Assembly (NCBI GenBank): GCA_025997275.1
Contig: BNUJ01000029.1
Location: 1 to 14,918, forward strand
Origin: Deferribacterales bacterium
GTDB taxonomy: Bacteria; Chrysiogenota; Deferribacteres; Deferribacterales; JAISNW01
Direction of reading: 5' to 3'
DNA length: 14,918 nucleotides
Under the pieces are notes generated by a model, which was not told the DNA's origin, ran no database searches, and saw nothing but the letters and a program-made list of their open reading frames with translations. Of the stretch, positions 7,512 through 14,918 are shown piece after piece; within the stretch, counting starts at the first letter, position 1; each line of letters starts with the position of its first letter. Made by a program: the position numbers and the translations under genes.

Positions 7512-7915
7512 GAAAATATCAGCTAGCCCCGCAGCTAACCCTTGTTGTTGCTAATAAGCGCGCCGATACGTTGAGTTTAACTATGGAGTATTCGGCAGTT
7601 GACGTGCGTGGTAAAACCGTGCCGTCTATGCTTGATAATCCTCTGCAAAAGTCTATGGTGGAATTTATTCAGTTAATATTTATGAAGCTTCTTACATCTA
7701 TGGACGAACGTTACGAGATTGTCATTTACATACCGATATTTTCTGAGAGTGGGCAGGTGCATACGCAGCGCGAAAGCTACGCCGAGCTGACATTAGATAG
7801 GGGAACTCTTGTATTTAGCAAGTCTCGTTCAGGTTCTTATGCGGACACAAATATTGCGACAGCTATTAACTACAGCATAGGCATGAACAATCTTTTTAAG
7901 GCATTTCCACATTAA
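7430..7915 (+). CDS. Conserved-looking protein of unknown function, 161 aa, first gene of the nadE-guaB cluster
   Basis: I do not recognise the family. The protein has no signal peptide, membrane helix, cysteine or evident catalytic motif. It starts with a charged helical stretch (1-20), then alternates predicted beta-strands (LTLVVANK at 37-44, LSLTMEYSAV at 48-57, YEIVIYIPIF at 94-103, YAELTLDRGTLVF at 116-128) with one central helix (71-90), suggesting a compact alpha/beta cytoplasmic domain. The start at ATG 7430 has only a poor Shine-Dalgarno (AAGG directly adjacent), and the frame stays open upstream to the junction, so the true start could lie in sequence lost there. Its stop is 23 nt before the nadE ATG, so it is likely co-transcribed and translationally close to NAD and GMP synthesis genes, but that does not establish a function. 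Confidence 0.7.
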   Translation: MTDKRLDVELDGLVSKFNKMIQNSPYIRKYQLAPQLTLVVANKRADTLSLTMEYSAVDVRGKTVPSMLDNPLQKSMVEFIQLIFMKLLTSMDERYEIVIYIPIFSESGQVHTQRESYAELTLDRGTLVFSKSRSGSYADTNIATAINYSIGMNNLFKAFPH

Positions 7916-7925
7916 AAATTTCATC

Positions 7926-7932
7926 GGAGGGG
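7926..7932 (+). promoter_or_regulatory. Ribosome-binding site deciding the nadE start (right copy)
   Basis: GGAGGGG, 6 nt before the ATG at 7939; the in-frame TTG at 7933 touches it and cannot be used efficiently. Confidence 0.75.
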
Positions 7933-7938
7933 TTGTTT

Positions 7939-8706
7939 ATGGTGACGATTGACAGCACGAGACTAGATAAGATTATTGCCGATTTTGCTATGCTCATAGC
8001 CGATACGGGGCTGAAAAATGCGGTCATTGGGCTTTCTGGCGGAATAGACTCTGCGTTGGCTTGTAATTTAGCTATTAAGGCTATTGGATGTGAGCATGTT
8101 TTCACCTATAATATGCCCTCTGCTACAAGCTCGCAGGCTAGCTACGAAGATTCCGCTCTCGTAGCAAAACATCTAGGTGTAGCGTTTGAGACTATCTCTA
8201 TTGCGGGTATTGCGCAGGCTTATCCTAATTTTGATTTGCTTTCTGCTCACCGCAAGGGCAATATTTGCGCAAGGTTGCGGATGCTCATGCTGTTTGACAA
8301 GGCAGTTGAACATGATGCGTTGGTTATAGGCACTGGCAACAAGAGTGAGGCTATGCTAGGCTATTGCACGTGGTATGGCGATAGTGCGTGTAGCATAAAT
8401 CCTCTGGCTGATATGTATAAATCGCAGGTTTATCAAGCGGCAAAACTACTGGGTATCCCAGAAAAGATTATCAATAAGGCACCTTCGGCAGACCTATACG
8501 TAGGGCAGACAGATGAGGAAGATTTCGGTTATACCTATAAAGAGCTTGATAGGCTATTAGATGAATTAGTTGAAAACGGCAAATCGCCAGAAGAGGCTAT
8601 AAATGCTGGTTTTGATAGAGCGTTCGTGGAGTCTGTTGCAGAGCGGATGAATAAATATGCGTTTAAGCGATTCTTGCCTAAATGTATCAGTATAGACCAA
8701 AAATAG
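7939..8706 (+). CDS. nadE: NAD+ synthetase, ammonia-dependent type (right copy)
   Basis: Identical 255-aa mirror copy of 6213-6980: ATP-dependent amidation of deamido-NAD, with SGGIDS at 33-38 and GTGNKSE at 131-137 and no glutaminase domain. In this arm the gene has its probable native upstream neighbour, the intact 161-aa gene, and guaB 23 nt downstream. Confidence 0.95.
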   Translation: MVTIDSTRLDKIIADFAMLIADTGLKNAVIGLSGGIDSALACNLAIKAIGCEHVFTYNMPSATSSQASYEDSALVAKHLGVAFETISIAGIAQAYPNFDLLSAHRKGNICARLRMLMLFDKAVEHDALVIGTGNKSEAMLGYCTWYGDSACSINPLADMYKSQVYQAAKLLGIPEKIINKAPSADLYVGQTDEEDFGYTYKELDRLLDELVENGKSPEEAINAGFDRAFVESVAERMNKYAFKRFLPKCISIDQK

Positions 8707-8718
8707 TAGTGCAGAAAT

Positions 8719-8725
8719 AGGGGGG
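8719..8725 (+). promoter_or_regulatory. Ribosome-binding site deciding the guaB start (right copy)
   Basis: AGGGGGG, 4 nt before ATG 8730 and 1 nt before GTG 8727; the ATG is preferred. Confidence 0.7.
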
Positions 8726-8729
8726 TGTG

Positions 8730-10211
8730 ATGAGTTGTAAAGAATGTTTCACTAAAAAAGTTATCGGCGAGGCACTCACGTTTGATGACGTGCTTATAGT
8801 GCCATCAGAAAGTAACGTTCTGCCTAATGAGGTAAATACGGCAACTCGCCTAACCAACAGCATATCGCTACAGATACCCTTTGCCAGCTCTGCGATGGAC
8901 ACCGTTACGGAGGCTAAAATGGCTATAGCGATAGCCCAAGAGGGGGGCATAGGTTTCATACACAAGAACCTAACCCCTAGTCAGCAAGCTGATGAGGTGG
9001 ATAAAGTAAAACGTTCTGAAAGTGGTATGATAGTTGACCCTATTACCATAGCTCCCGACCGCTCAGTGGCTGATGCGCTTGATATGATGAATAGGTATAA
9101 GATTAGTGGCATCCCTGTTGTAAAGGAGGAAAAACTTGTAGGAATACTTACTAACCGTGACTTGCGGTTTTTGCGCGACACCGATAAAAAAGTTTCGGAA
9201 TATATGACCAGCAAGAACCTTGTAACTGTTCCAGTCGGCACATCGCTAGACGATGCAATAGACGAATTGCAAAAACACCGCGTTGAGAAATTGCTGGTTG
9301 TAGATGATAAATTCTCACTAAAAGGGCTGATAACGATAAAGGATGTGAATAAACGTCTGAAATATCCGCTAGCCTCCAAAGATGGGCTTGGCAGGTTGCT
9401 AGCAGGTGCTGCGGTAGGTGTAGCAGGTGGATATATTGATAGGATTGATGAACTTATAGGCAAGAAAGTTGACGTGATAGCCGTTGACACTGCACACGGA
9501 CATTCTAAAAAGGTGCTGGAAGCGGTAAGGGCTATAAAGCACAAATACCCTGACCTGCAGCTTGTGGCGGGTAACGTTGCTACTGCCGATGCGGTAAAAT
9601 CGCTTGCCAAAGCTGGTGCTGATTGCGTGAAAGTGGGGATAGGACCGGGTTCAATATGCACCACGCGTATAGTTGCAGGCATTGGTGTACCGCAAATGAC
9701 GGCTATTATGGATTGTGCAAAGCAGGCTAAGCAGCTGGATATCCCTATAATTGCTGACGGCGGGATAAAATATTCAGGTGATGTGGTAAAGGCTATAGCT
9801 GCAGGTGCTGACGTGGTAATGATAGGCTCGCTGTTTGCGGGCACGCTAGAGGCGCCGGGTGATATGGAACTGTTTCAAGGGCGTAGCTATAAGGTATATC
9901 GCGGGATGGGTTCTGTTAGTGCGATGAAAGAGGGGAGCAGGGACAGATATTTTCAAGATAGTGCTCCCGATGCAAAGTTGGTGCCAGAGGGGATAGAAGG
10001 GCGTGTTCACTACCGTGGGGAGCTTTCACAGGTAATATACCAGCTGGTAGGCGGCTTACATTCTGGTATGGGCTATGCAGGCTGTGCTACGGTAGCTGAT
10101 TTGCAAGAGAAGGCAAGGTTTGTGCGCATCACAAGCTCAGGGCTTGCCGAAAGTCACGTGCATGATGTGCAGATTACTAAGGAAGCACCTAACTACTGGG
10201 CAAAAAATTAG
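8730..10211 (+). CDS. guaB: Inosine-5'-monophosphate dehydrogenase (right copy)
   Basis: Identical 493-aa mirror copy of 4708-6189. IMP to XMP with NAD+ as oxidant; catalytic Cys310 in GPGSICTTR, paired CBS modules between about 100 and 208, and the catalytic flap with Arg425. It stands between nadE and the amidase gene. No guaA lies beside it within the window. Two complete guaB genes back to back in opposite directions would be very unusual in a bacterial chromosome, which is one reason to doubt the palindrome. Confidence 0.97.
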   Translation: MSCKECFTKKVIGEALTFDDVLIVPSESNVLPNEVNTATRLTNSISLQIPFASSAMDTVTEAKMAIAIAQEGGIGFIHKNLTPSQQADEVDKVKRSESGMIVDPITIAPDRSVADALDMMNRYKISGIPVVKEEKLVGILTNRDLRFLRDTDKKVSEYMTSKNLVTVPVGTSLDDAIDELQKHRVEKLLVVDDKFSLKGLITIKDVNKRLKYPLASKDGLGRLLAGAAVGVAGGYIDRIDELIGKKVDVIAVDTAHGHSKKVLEAVRAIKHKYPDLQLVAGNVATADAVKSLAKAGADCVKVGIGPGSICTTRIVAGIGVPQMTAIMDCAKQAKQLDIPIIADGGIKYSGDVVKAIAAGADVVMIGSLFAGTLEAPGDMELFQGRSYKVYRGMGSVSAMKEGSRDRYFQDSAPDAKLVPEGIEGRVHYRGELSQVIYQLVGGLHSGMGYAGCATVADLQEKARFVRITSSGLAESHVHDVQITKEAPNYWAKN

Positions 10212-10260
10212 AGATGCGGGGCACTTTATTTTTCCAGCAAATAGCCGATATTAGACTATA

Positions 10261-12033
10261 ATGATTACACATATATGCGAGCTTGTTGTCCGCGCCATTA
10301 GGCTACTGCTTGTATTAGCATTCGTCTGTGCTAGTTATGCTACATTCACTATGCCTGCTGTTGCGGCTGATGACTATGGAAGTCTGCTTATGGAGTATAA
10401 CGCTCTGCTGGGTAAATCGCGCTCCGCATATTCCATTCTGGGCGATAGATTGTATAGACTATATTTATCAGATACTAATGGGAGTAACGCCTCTGATGCA
10501 CTACTGCTTGCTGGTAAAACCTATAAGTTGAGCTATGAAAAATATGGACAAAGCAGCGATATGAACAGCGCGCATAAATACCTATCAATGCTTGCTGATA
10601 ACGCCACATATAACACGCCTGATGCGTTATTGGAGTTGGCGGAACTTTACAATATAAAGCGCGATTATGCATCAGCACAGTTCACGCTGAGCAAGATAAA
10701 AAAACGCTATCCTGAATCTAACGTTGCGCTCGCTGCTGATGGAATGCTTGCAGACCTAGCGCGTATGGGGCAGAGCGGTGGCGATAACGATAGTCCCAAA
10801 AACTACGTTGTGCCGAAAGGGATTGCAGAAGATATTGGTAAAGATAATACAGGCAAACGTTTTGTTGAAGTAGATTCCTTTGTGCCTGAAGATGCCAGCG
10901 GTGCAGTTGTTATAAACGATATTCGTTACTTTTCAGCAAGCGACTATACCCGTATAGTGGTGGACGTGAGCCGTCCCGCGGCGTTTGAGAAGTATTGGCT
11001 GAAAGAGAACCCTGCGCAAAAACTTCCTCCTAGGCTATATATTGATATTGATAATGCGACAGTCGGCAAGGGCGTGGCAAAAGACATCAGCATAAAAGAT
11101 GGGCTTGTAAGCAATGTGCGTTGGGCGTATAACAGACCGGGCACCACGCGTATAGTGTTAGACTCGCAATCTATACAGAACTTCACAGTGTTTCAGATGT
11201 CAAACCCTGCGCGGATAATAATAGACGTGAGCAAAGGCGATAAGTTTCCGAAAGCACAAGCTATTACTGCTACTCCGCCACCACCAAGTTCGCAGCAGCA
11301 GGATGCTATCACTAGACAGCCCGCCAGCAGTGCTAACCAAACGTTGGCTAGCGTGTTCGGATTAAAAATTAACACAATAGTAATAGACGCAGGGCACGGC
11401 GGCAAAGACCCGGGCTGTTCCTACTATGGGCTGAAGGAAAAGGACATCACGCTTATCATAGCCAAGCAGTTGCGTGCTATGCTGAAATCTAAGACAAAGC
11501 TAAATGTATATATGACGCGTGAAACAGATGTGTTTATTCCGTTGGAGGAGCGCACAGCGATAGCCAACAAGCTAAAAGCTGATATATTTGTATCCATCCA
11601 TATAAACGCAGCACCTAAGAACAGGGCGGCTTCTGGTGTTGAGACGTATATATTGAACATTACAAATGACAAAGCCGCATTAGAAGTAGCGGCGTTTGAA
11701 AACCAAGCAACTACTAAATCAATATCTGACCTGCAGGGTATATTGAAAGATATAATGCAAAGCTCTAAGCTAGAGGAGTCAACATTGTTGGCAAAAGCAA
11801 CGCAAAAGGGGATGGCTAATACTATGAAGCTGTCAAATAAGCAAAATATTGGGATAAAGCAAGCACCTTTCTTTGTGCTTGTAGGTGCAAATATGCCAGC
11901 GATATTGACTGAAGTAGGTTTTCTGTCAAATAAAAACGAGGCTGAAAGGATGAGAACATCAGAATATCAAAAGCTGGTTGCGCAGGGCATTTTTAACGGC
12001 ATACTAGCGTATGCTGGCAGGTATAACCAGTAA
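10261..12033 (+). CDS. N-acetylmuramoyl-L-alanine amidase with TPR-like and AMIN domains (right copy)
   Basis: Identical 590-aa mirror copy of 2886-4658: signal peptide, helical repeat region, AMIN domain, then Amidase_3 with His379, Glu393, His447 and Glu551. The 49-nt gap behind guaB has no clear terminator, so read-through from the operon is likely. TATAAT at 10257-10262 overlaps the start codon; as a -10 box it would start transcription inside the gene, so it is not taken as a promoter. The absence of a Shine-Dalgarno stands out beside the strong ones of nadE and guaB. Confidence 0.93.
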   Translation: MITHICELVVRAIRLLLVLAFVCASYATFTMPAVAADDYGSLLMEYNALLGKSRSAYSILGDRLYRLYLSDTNGSNASDALLLAGKTYKLSYEKYGQSSDMNSAHKYLSMLADNATYNTPDALLELAELYNIKRDYASAQFTLSKIKKRYPESNVALAADGMLADLARMGQSGGDNDSPKNYVVPKGIAEDIGKDNTGKRFVEVDSFVPEDASGAVVINDIRYFSASDYTRIVVDVSRPAAFEKYWLKENPAQKLPPRLYIDIDNATVGKGVAKDISIKDGLVSNVRWAYNRPGTTRIVLDSQSIQNFTVFQMSNPARIIIDVSKGDKFPKAQAITATPPPPSSQQQDAITRQPASSANQTLASVFGLKINTIVIDAGHGGKDPGCSYYGLKEKDITLIIAKQLRAMLKSKTKLNVYMTRETDVFIPLEERTAIANKLKADIFVSIHINAAPKNRAASGVETYILNITNDKAALEVAAFENQATTKSISDLQGILKDIMQSSKLEESTLLAKATQKGMANTMKLSNKQNIGIKQAPFFVLVGANMPAILTEVGFLSNKNEAERMRTSEYQKLVAQGIFNGILAYAGRYNQ

Positions 12034-12037
12034 GATA

Positions 12038-12063
12038 ACGCTGTCCGTTTCATCTGTTAGCGT
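12038..12063. terminator. Weak hairpin between convergent genes (right copy)
   Basis: Mirror of 2856-2881: a 5-bp ACGCT/AGCGT stem between the amidase and glycosyltransferase stops, without a T-run. Confidence 0.22.
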
Positions 12064-12068
12064 AATAC

Positions 12069-12896
12069 TTAAATTAGCAATTTCTTTAGAATATTTGCCA
12101 GTGTGAAATTTTGTTTTAAGAAATTATTTTTGCTCATCTTCCTGTATTTTTCGGGTGTCCATGAGTTGTGCAGATACACAACCCCCCCCCCAGCGGTAGC
12201 GTTCAGAACATAGTCTGATAGCTCATTTTCAAAATAAAACTCAATATACACCTTTATCGGGTCATCGTAGCTGATAGCGTTTTCTTGCGCCCAGTTCACC
12301 TCTGGCAGTGCCCTGATAGCAAGTCTATCAACTGAGTGGAAATGATTTTCATCAGCGTCTCTTAATATGTATCCTAGTATGCCGTTGCCGAGATAGTTCC
12401 AGCGTTCCATCTTACCCAGATAGCGTTTGCGGAGTATGGGGTATAGTAGTTTTTTTACAGGGTTGTTTTGATAGTTCTTGTACGTAGCTATACGTTTTTT
12501 TATCCCGTATTCCCATTTACAGAGGACTTCTGCATTTGGTTTAGCCACGATAAAGCCAATATGCTGGTGCAGTAAGATTAGCTCAGAATTTATATTAAAA
12601 ATATCCTTTACCTTCTCTGATGTGATTATGGTGTCTGTGTCTAGCCATACTCCGCCGTATCTCTTTAGAACGGCGCACCTGATAGCATCTGCTTGTTTCG
12701 GTAGCGAGAAGTTTTTATAGAGTGTGTCATCGTAATAGCCTTTGCCTAGATAGTCATCCACATTTGAGTAGTCTAGTAGCACAATATCGTATTCGGGCAG
12801 GAATTTTTTCCATGTCTCCATACATAGTTTAAGATAGTTAGGGAGTTTTCTGCGAGGCTCCCAAAATGTCCAGATTGTTTTATTATTTTTAAGCAT
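12069..12896 (-). CDS. DXD glycosyltransferase, capsular/GT32-like, with G10 tract (right copy)
   Basis: Identical 275-aa mirror copy of 2023-2850, including the DTD motif at 86-88, HNSW at 243-246 and the ten-base G tract (C10 at 12182-12191 on the plus strand). Both copies are in the same ON frame. For a switch that mutates quickly, equal tract length in two real copies would be unexpected over time. Confidence 0.82.
   Translation of the reverse strand: MLKNNKTIWTFWEPRRKLPNYLKLCMETWKKFLPEYDIVLLDYSNVDDYLGKGYYDDTLYKNFSLPKQADAIRCAVLKRYGGVWLDTDTIITSEKVKDIFNINSELILLHQHIGFIVAKPNAEVLCKWEYGIKKRIATYKNYQNNPVKKLLYPILRKRYLGKMERWNYLGNGILGYILRDADENHFHSVDRLAIRALPEVNWAQENAISYDDPIKVYIEFYFENELSDYVLNATAGGGVVYLHNSWTPEKYRKMSKNNFLKQNFTLANILKKLLI
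12182..12191 (-). repeat. G10 homopolymer in the glycosyltransferase gene (right copy)
   Basis: Ten C on the plus strand, ten G in the coding strand, at codons 236-239. Same length as the left copy. Confidence 0.85.
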
Positions 12897-12936
12897 CTCT
12901 CACCATAAATATATTTTCTAAATGAACCGTAGCCAT
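12889..12936 (-). pseudogene. Possible 5' remnant of an ABC transporter ATPase gene (right copy)
   Basis: Mirror of 1983-2030: a 15-codon frame MATVHLENIFMVRDA with a GGAGG ribosome-binding site (12941-12945), overlapping the glycosyltransferase start by 8 bases. Whether it is a gene remnant or a coupling leader peptide is undecided. Confidence 0.4.
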
Positions 12937-12955
12937 GTTGCCTCCGTAAAAGTGA

Positions 12956-12981
12956 GGTATGCTCCTATCACAGAACATACC
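12956..12981 (-). promoter_or_regulatory. Stem-loop after the solute-binding protein gene (right copy)
   Basis: Mirror of 1938-1963: GGTATG/CATACC stem extended inward to about 10 bp with two wobbles, followed on the minus strand by TCACTTTT. Confidence 0.45.
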
Positions 12982-12998
12982 GCTGAATGTAGCAATAC

Positions 12999-14000
12999 TT
13001 ATTTGGCTTGCATGATTTCTAAGAACGATTTAACGCGTTGTTCCTTTTCAGCAATCATCTTAATATAGTCAATCTTTATGCCGTTGGTCATAGCTTCCTG
13101 AACTGTAGGCAGGCGGAACTTTTCAGGCACTGAAACATCTTCACGCACAGGCAAGGTGCCGGTATTAGCAATAATTTGTTGGGCGTCTTTAGTAAGCATA
13201 TAGTCTATAAACTTTTGAGATGCGTCAAGCTGAGCACCCTTACTATCCTTTAGGATAGCGATAGGGCTGGGAATGACCAAAAGTTCTTTTGGATATGCCA
13301 TAGCTATGGTTGCACCCTTTTCTACCTTGTCAAAGGTAATGTAGTCAACGCCTAGACATGCTACAAGTTCACCAGATGCAGTGTCATCCACAACTTGCCC
13401 AGAGCCTTGTCCGACTTTCGCCTTGTTCTTGCGCAAATCTTTGAAGTATTGGTCACCGAACACTGATTGCAGCATTGCAACGCTGACATAAGTTGCTCCT
13501 GATAAGGCAGGGTTAGCGATAGCAAAACCGTCATTATATACCGGTTTGAACAGGTCTTTCCATTCAGTAGGCACAGCTGTAACCTTCTTGGTGTTATAGA
13601 CTATGCCAAGCGTCCCAAGACGGGCAGGCACAAAGTAGTCATCAGTTTGTTCTAGTGGGTTTAAGGCACCAGTAGTATTAGGTTTGTAGGCGATAAGCAA
13701 TTTGTCTTCTTTCATCTTGTAGAAATCGGGCACTTCACTAGTCCATATCACGTTAGCGGTGATTGTTCCGCTTTCACGTTCAGCAGCTATTTTAGCCATT
13801 AGCTTACCTGCACCAGCTGATTGGTAGTCTATATCAATGTTCGGATATTTCCTTGCAAAATCTTCCTTAATGGCACTCATTAAAGATTCTTTCAATGATG
13901 TATAGACTATCAACTTGGTCTTAGCACCAGCTCCCTTGCCACAACTAACTGCACTAAATATCAACACGCATACAGACAGCAAAATAGCGAGTTTCTTCAT
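12999..14000 (-). CDS. ABC transporter substrate-binding lipoprotein, iron(III)-type family (right copy)
   Basis: Identical 333-aa mirror copy of 919-1920: lipoprotein signal peptide ending at Cys20, SBP_bac_6/FbpA-like body, substrate not determined. As in the left arm, the expected ATPase and permease genes are missing downstream, so this binding protein is an orphan unless its partners are elsewhere in the genome. Confidence 0.88.
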   Translation of the reverse strand: MKKLAILLSVCVLIFSAVSCGKGAGAKTKLIVYTSLKESLMSAIKEDFARKYPNIDIDYQSAGAGKLMAKIAAERESGTITANVIWTSEVPDFYKMKEDKLLIAYKPNTTGALNPLEQTDDYFVPARLGTLGIVYNTKKVTAVPTEWKDLFKPVYNDGFAIANPALSGATYVSVAMLQSVFGDQYFKDLRKNKAKVGQGSGQVVDDTASGELVACLGVDYITFDKVEKGATIAMAYPKELLVIPSPIAILKDSKGAQLDASQKFIDYMLTKDAQQIIANTGTLPVREDVSVPEKFRLPTVQEAMTNGIKIDYIKMIAEKEQRVKSFLEIMQAK

Positions 14001-14043
14001 AACTAAATTTCTCCCTTAATGTATAATATAAAACACGTTTATA

Positions 14044-14072
14044 TTTATACTAGCCTATCAAGAGATAGTCAA
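14044..14072 (-). promoter_or_regulatory. Sigma-70-like promoter of the solute-binding protein gene (right copy)
   Basis: Mirror of 847-875: TTGACT, 17-base spacer, TATAAA on the minus strand. Confidence 0.6.
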
Positions 14073-14081
14073 ATAAAAATA

Positions 14082-14918
14082 CTATTCGTTTATAGCCTCC
14101 GCAAGCAAGGCTATGGTCATAACATATTTCAAGCTCTTATTGTATCTGTGTATAGGGCAAGCATTTTCAAAGAATATAACTGCCTCAAACATCCCCTCCT
14201 CGCTGTCTTCCGCTAGTTTAGCGAGCATGCCTATCTCTTTACTTTTATATTTAGGGGGTATCTTTATCCCCATCTCGCGATATTCTCCTATGCTACGCAT
14301 GTTCTCTTCGTTGCAAGGGTTTGTCTTGTATGTGTCGTTGTCTAGGCTGTTCGGCACAGACACGACAGTTGCTACGTGTGGTTTATTCTCCTGCCAGCCT
14401 TTGTCTTTCAGATAGTTGCCAACACTCATTATTGCATCGTCGTGATTAGTCACTATATCAACAAGTCCGTCTCCATCTCCATCTACAGCGTATTTTTTTA
14501 TATTGGAGGGCATAAACTGCGGTATGCCTATAGCTCCAGCATAAGAGCTTAAATACTGAACTGATTCTGTGTTTTGCTTGTTGGCAAAGACTAGCAAGGC
14601 TTCAAGTTCTTCCTTAAAATATTTAGCTCTGCGCGGGTATTCAAAGGCAAAGGTAGATAAGCTCTGTAGTGCGCGGTATTTCAGCTTAAATTCGCCGAAA
14701 TTAGTTTCTACTCCCAGTAGGGCAGTCAGGACATTGTTTGGCACGTGATACTCTTTATATGCCTTTGTCAGGGTAGCATTATGCGTTGACAGATATTTTT
14801 TGCCGTTTGATATGCGTTCATCGTTCACCATTATGCCTAGATAGTAGCTCCATGTGCGTTTTTCTGCGGGGGTGTTCATACGTTCGAGCATTGCGTAGTC
14901 AAATTTTATGGTGCTAAA
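14082..14918 (-). CDS. Lytic murein transglycosylase, MltB type (5' end missing, right copy)
   Basis: Mirror copy of 1-837. The frame is open to the last base of the window, so the N-terminal signal and first helices lie outside. The GVETNFG catalytic motif, YAGAIGIPQFMPS block and C-terminal RYN are intact. Both ends of the window stop at exactly the same base of this gene. Confidence 0.9.
   Translation of the reverse strand, partial: FSTIKFDYAMLERMNTPAEKRTWSYYLGIMVNDERISNGKKYLSTHNATLTKAYKEYHVPNNVLTALLGVETNFGEFKLKYRALQSLSTFAFEYPRRAKYFKEELEALLVFANKQNTESVQYLSSYAGAIGIPQFMPSNIKKYAVDGDGDGLVDIVTNHDDAIMSVGNYLKDKGWQENKPHVATVVSVPNSLDNDTYKTNPCNEENMRSIGEYREMGIKIPPKYKSKEIGMLAKLAEDSEEGMFEAVIFFENACPIHRYNKSLKYVMTIALLAEAINE

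Larger units (their letters stand above)
7512..14918 (-). repeat. Right arm of the 7.4-kb inverted repeat
   Basis: Reverse complement of 1-7407, reaching exactly the last base of the window. Of the two arms this one is continuous with the spacer in an intact reading frame (7430-7915), so spacer plus right arm probably represents the native chromosome order and the left arm is the added copy. Identical homopolymer length in both arms (G10 at 2728-2737, C10 at 12182-12191) argues that the copies are very recent or are the same molecule read twice. Confidence 0.97.

Noticed and set aside
7300..7620. Hairpin telomere or replication origin of a linear replicon at the palindrome centre
   Set aside because: The centre is protein-coding with a 104-nt loop, lacks iteron or AT-rich origin structure and any telomere resolvase gene, and the arms hold chromosomal genes.
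10257..10262. TATAAT as a -10 promoter box for the amidase
   Set aside because: It overlaps the ATG, so transcription would start inside the coding region; no matching -35 box was seen.
1..14918. Large composite transposon, or integrated element flanked by inverted repeats
   Set aside because: The repeats are the entire window, not flanks. No transposase or integrase is present, and the genes are housekeeping and envelope functions.

Overview
The window is one giant hairpin-like palindrome. Bases 1-7407 and 7512-14918 are inverted copies of each other (position i pairs with 14919-i), separated by a 104-nt single-copy spacer (7408-7511). Every gene except the central one therefore appears twice, in mirror image. 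Wherever I compared the arms, in all genes and the intergenic stretches I checked base by base, they are identical, including a 10-base G homopolymer. The window ends are symmetric to the base. The unique information is only about 7.5 kb. I see no transposase, integrase, rRNA, tRNA or CRISPR array. The most economical reading is a fold-back chimera (strand-switching during genome amplification, a hairpin read, or an assembly path that walked the same sequence in both directions). A true inverted duplication cannot be excluded from sequence alone.

Gene content is ordinary chromosomal content of a Gram-negative bacterium with a peptidoglycan wall and lipoproteins. GC looks to be in the low forties by eye and Ile is often encoded by ATA. 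The TPR-like/AMIN/Amidase_3 amidase would fit a deltaproteobacterial, Deferribacteres or Nitrospirae-like organism, but I cannot place it firmly.

Layout, reading outward from the centre on the right arm (+ strand): a 161-aa protein of unknown function (7430-7915, the only intact copy), nadE (NAD synthetase), guaB (IMP dehydrogenase) and a secreted N-acetylmuramoyl-L-alanine amidase. Gaps are 23, 23 and 49 nt, so this is probably one operon. It converges on a block of opposite strand: a DXD glycosyltransferase, a lipoprotein of the iron(III)-type ABC solute-binding family, and a lytic murein transglycosylase that runs off the window edge. The left arm repeats this in mirror image, except that the 161-aa gene is cut at the palindrome junction and has lost its first 28 codons.

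Biology worth noting: (1) the glycosyltransferase carries an in-frame G10 tract near its 3' end, typical of a phase-variable surface-sugar gene; (2) a 15-codon reading frame with its own Shine-Dalgarno lies just before it and looks like the first strand of an ABC-transporter ATPase, suggesting that the rest of the transport operon was lost or replaced; (3) nadE and guaB link NAD supply to an NAD-consuming enzyme in one operon. The solute-binding gene has a good sigma-70-like promoter and is followed by a stem-loop. No stretch longer than 300 bases lacks a gene.
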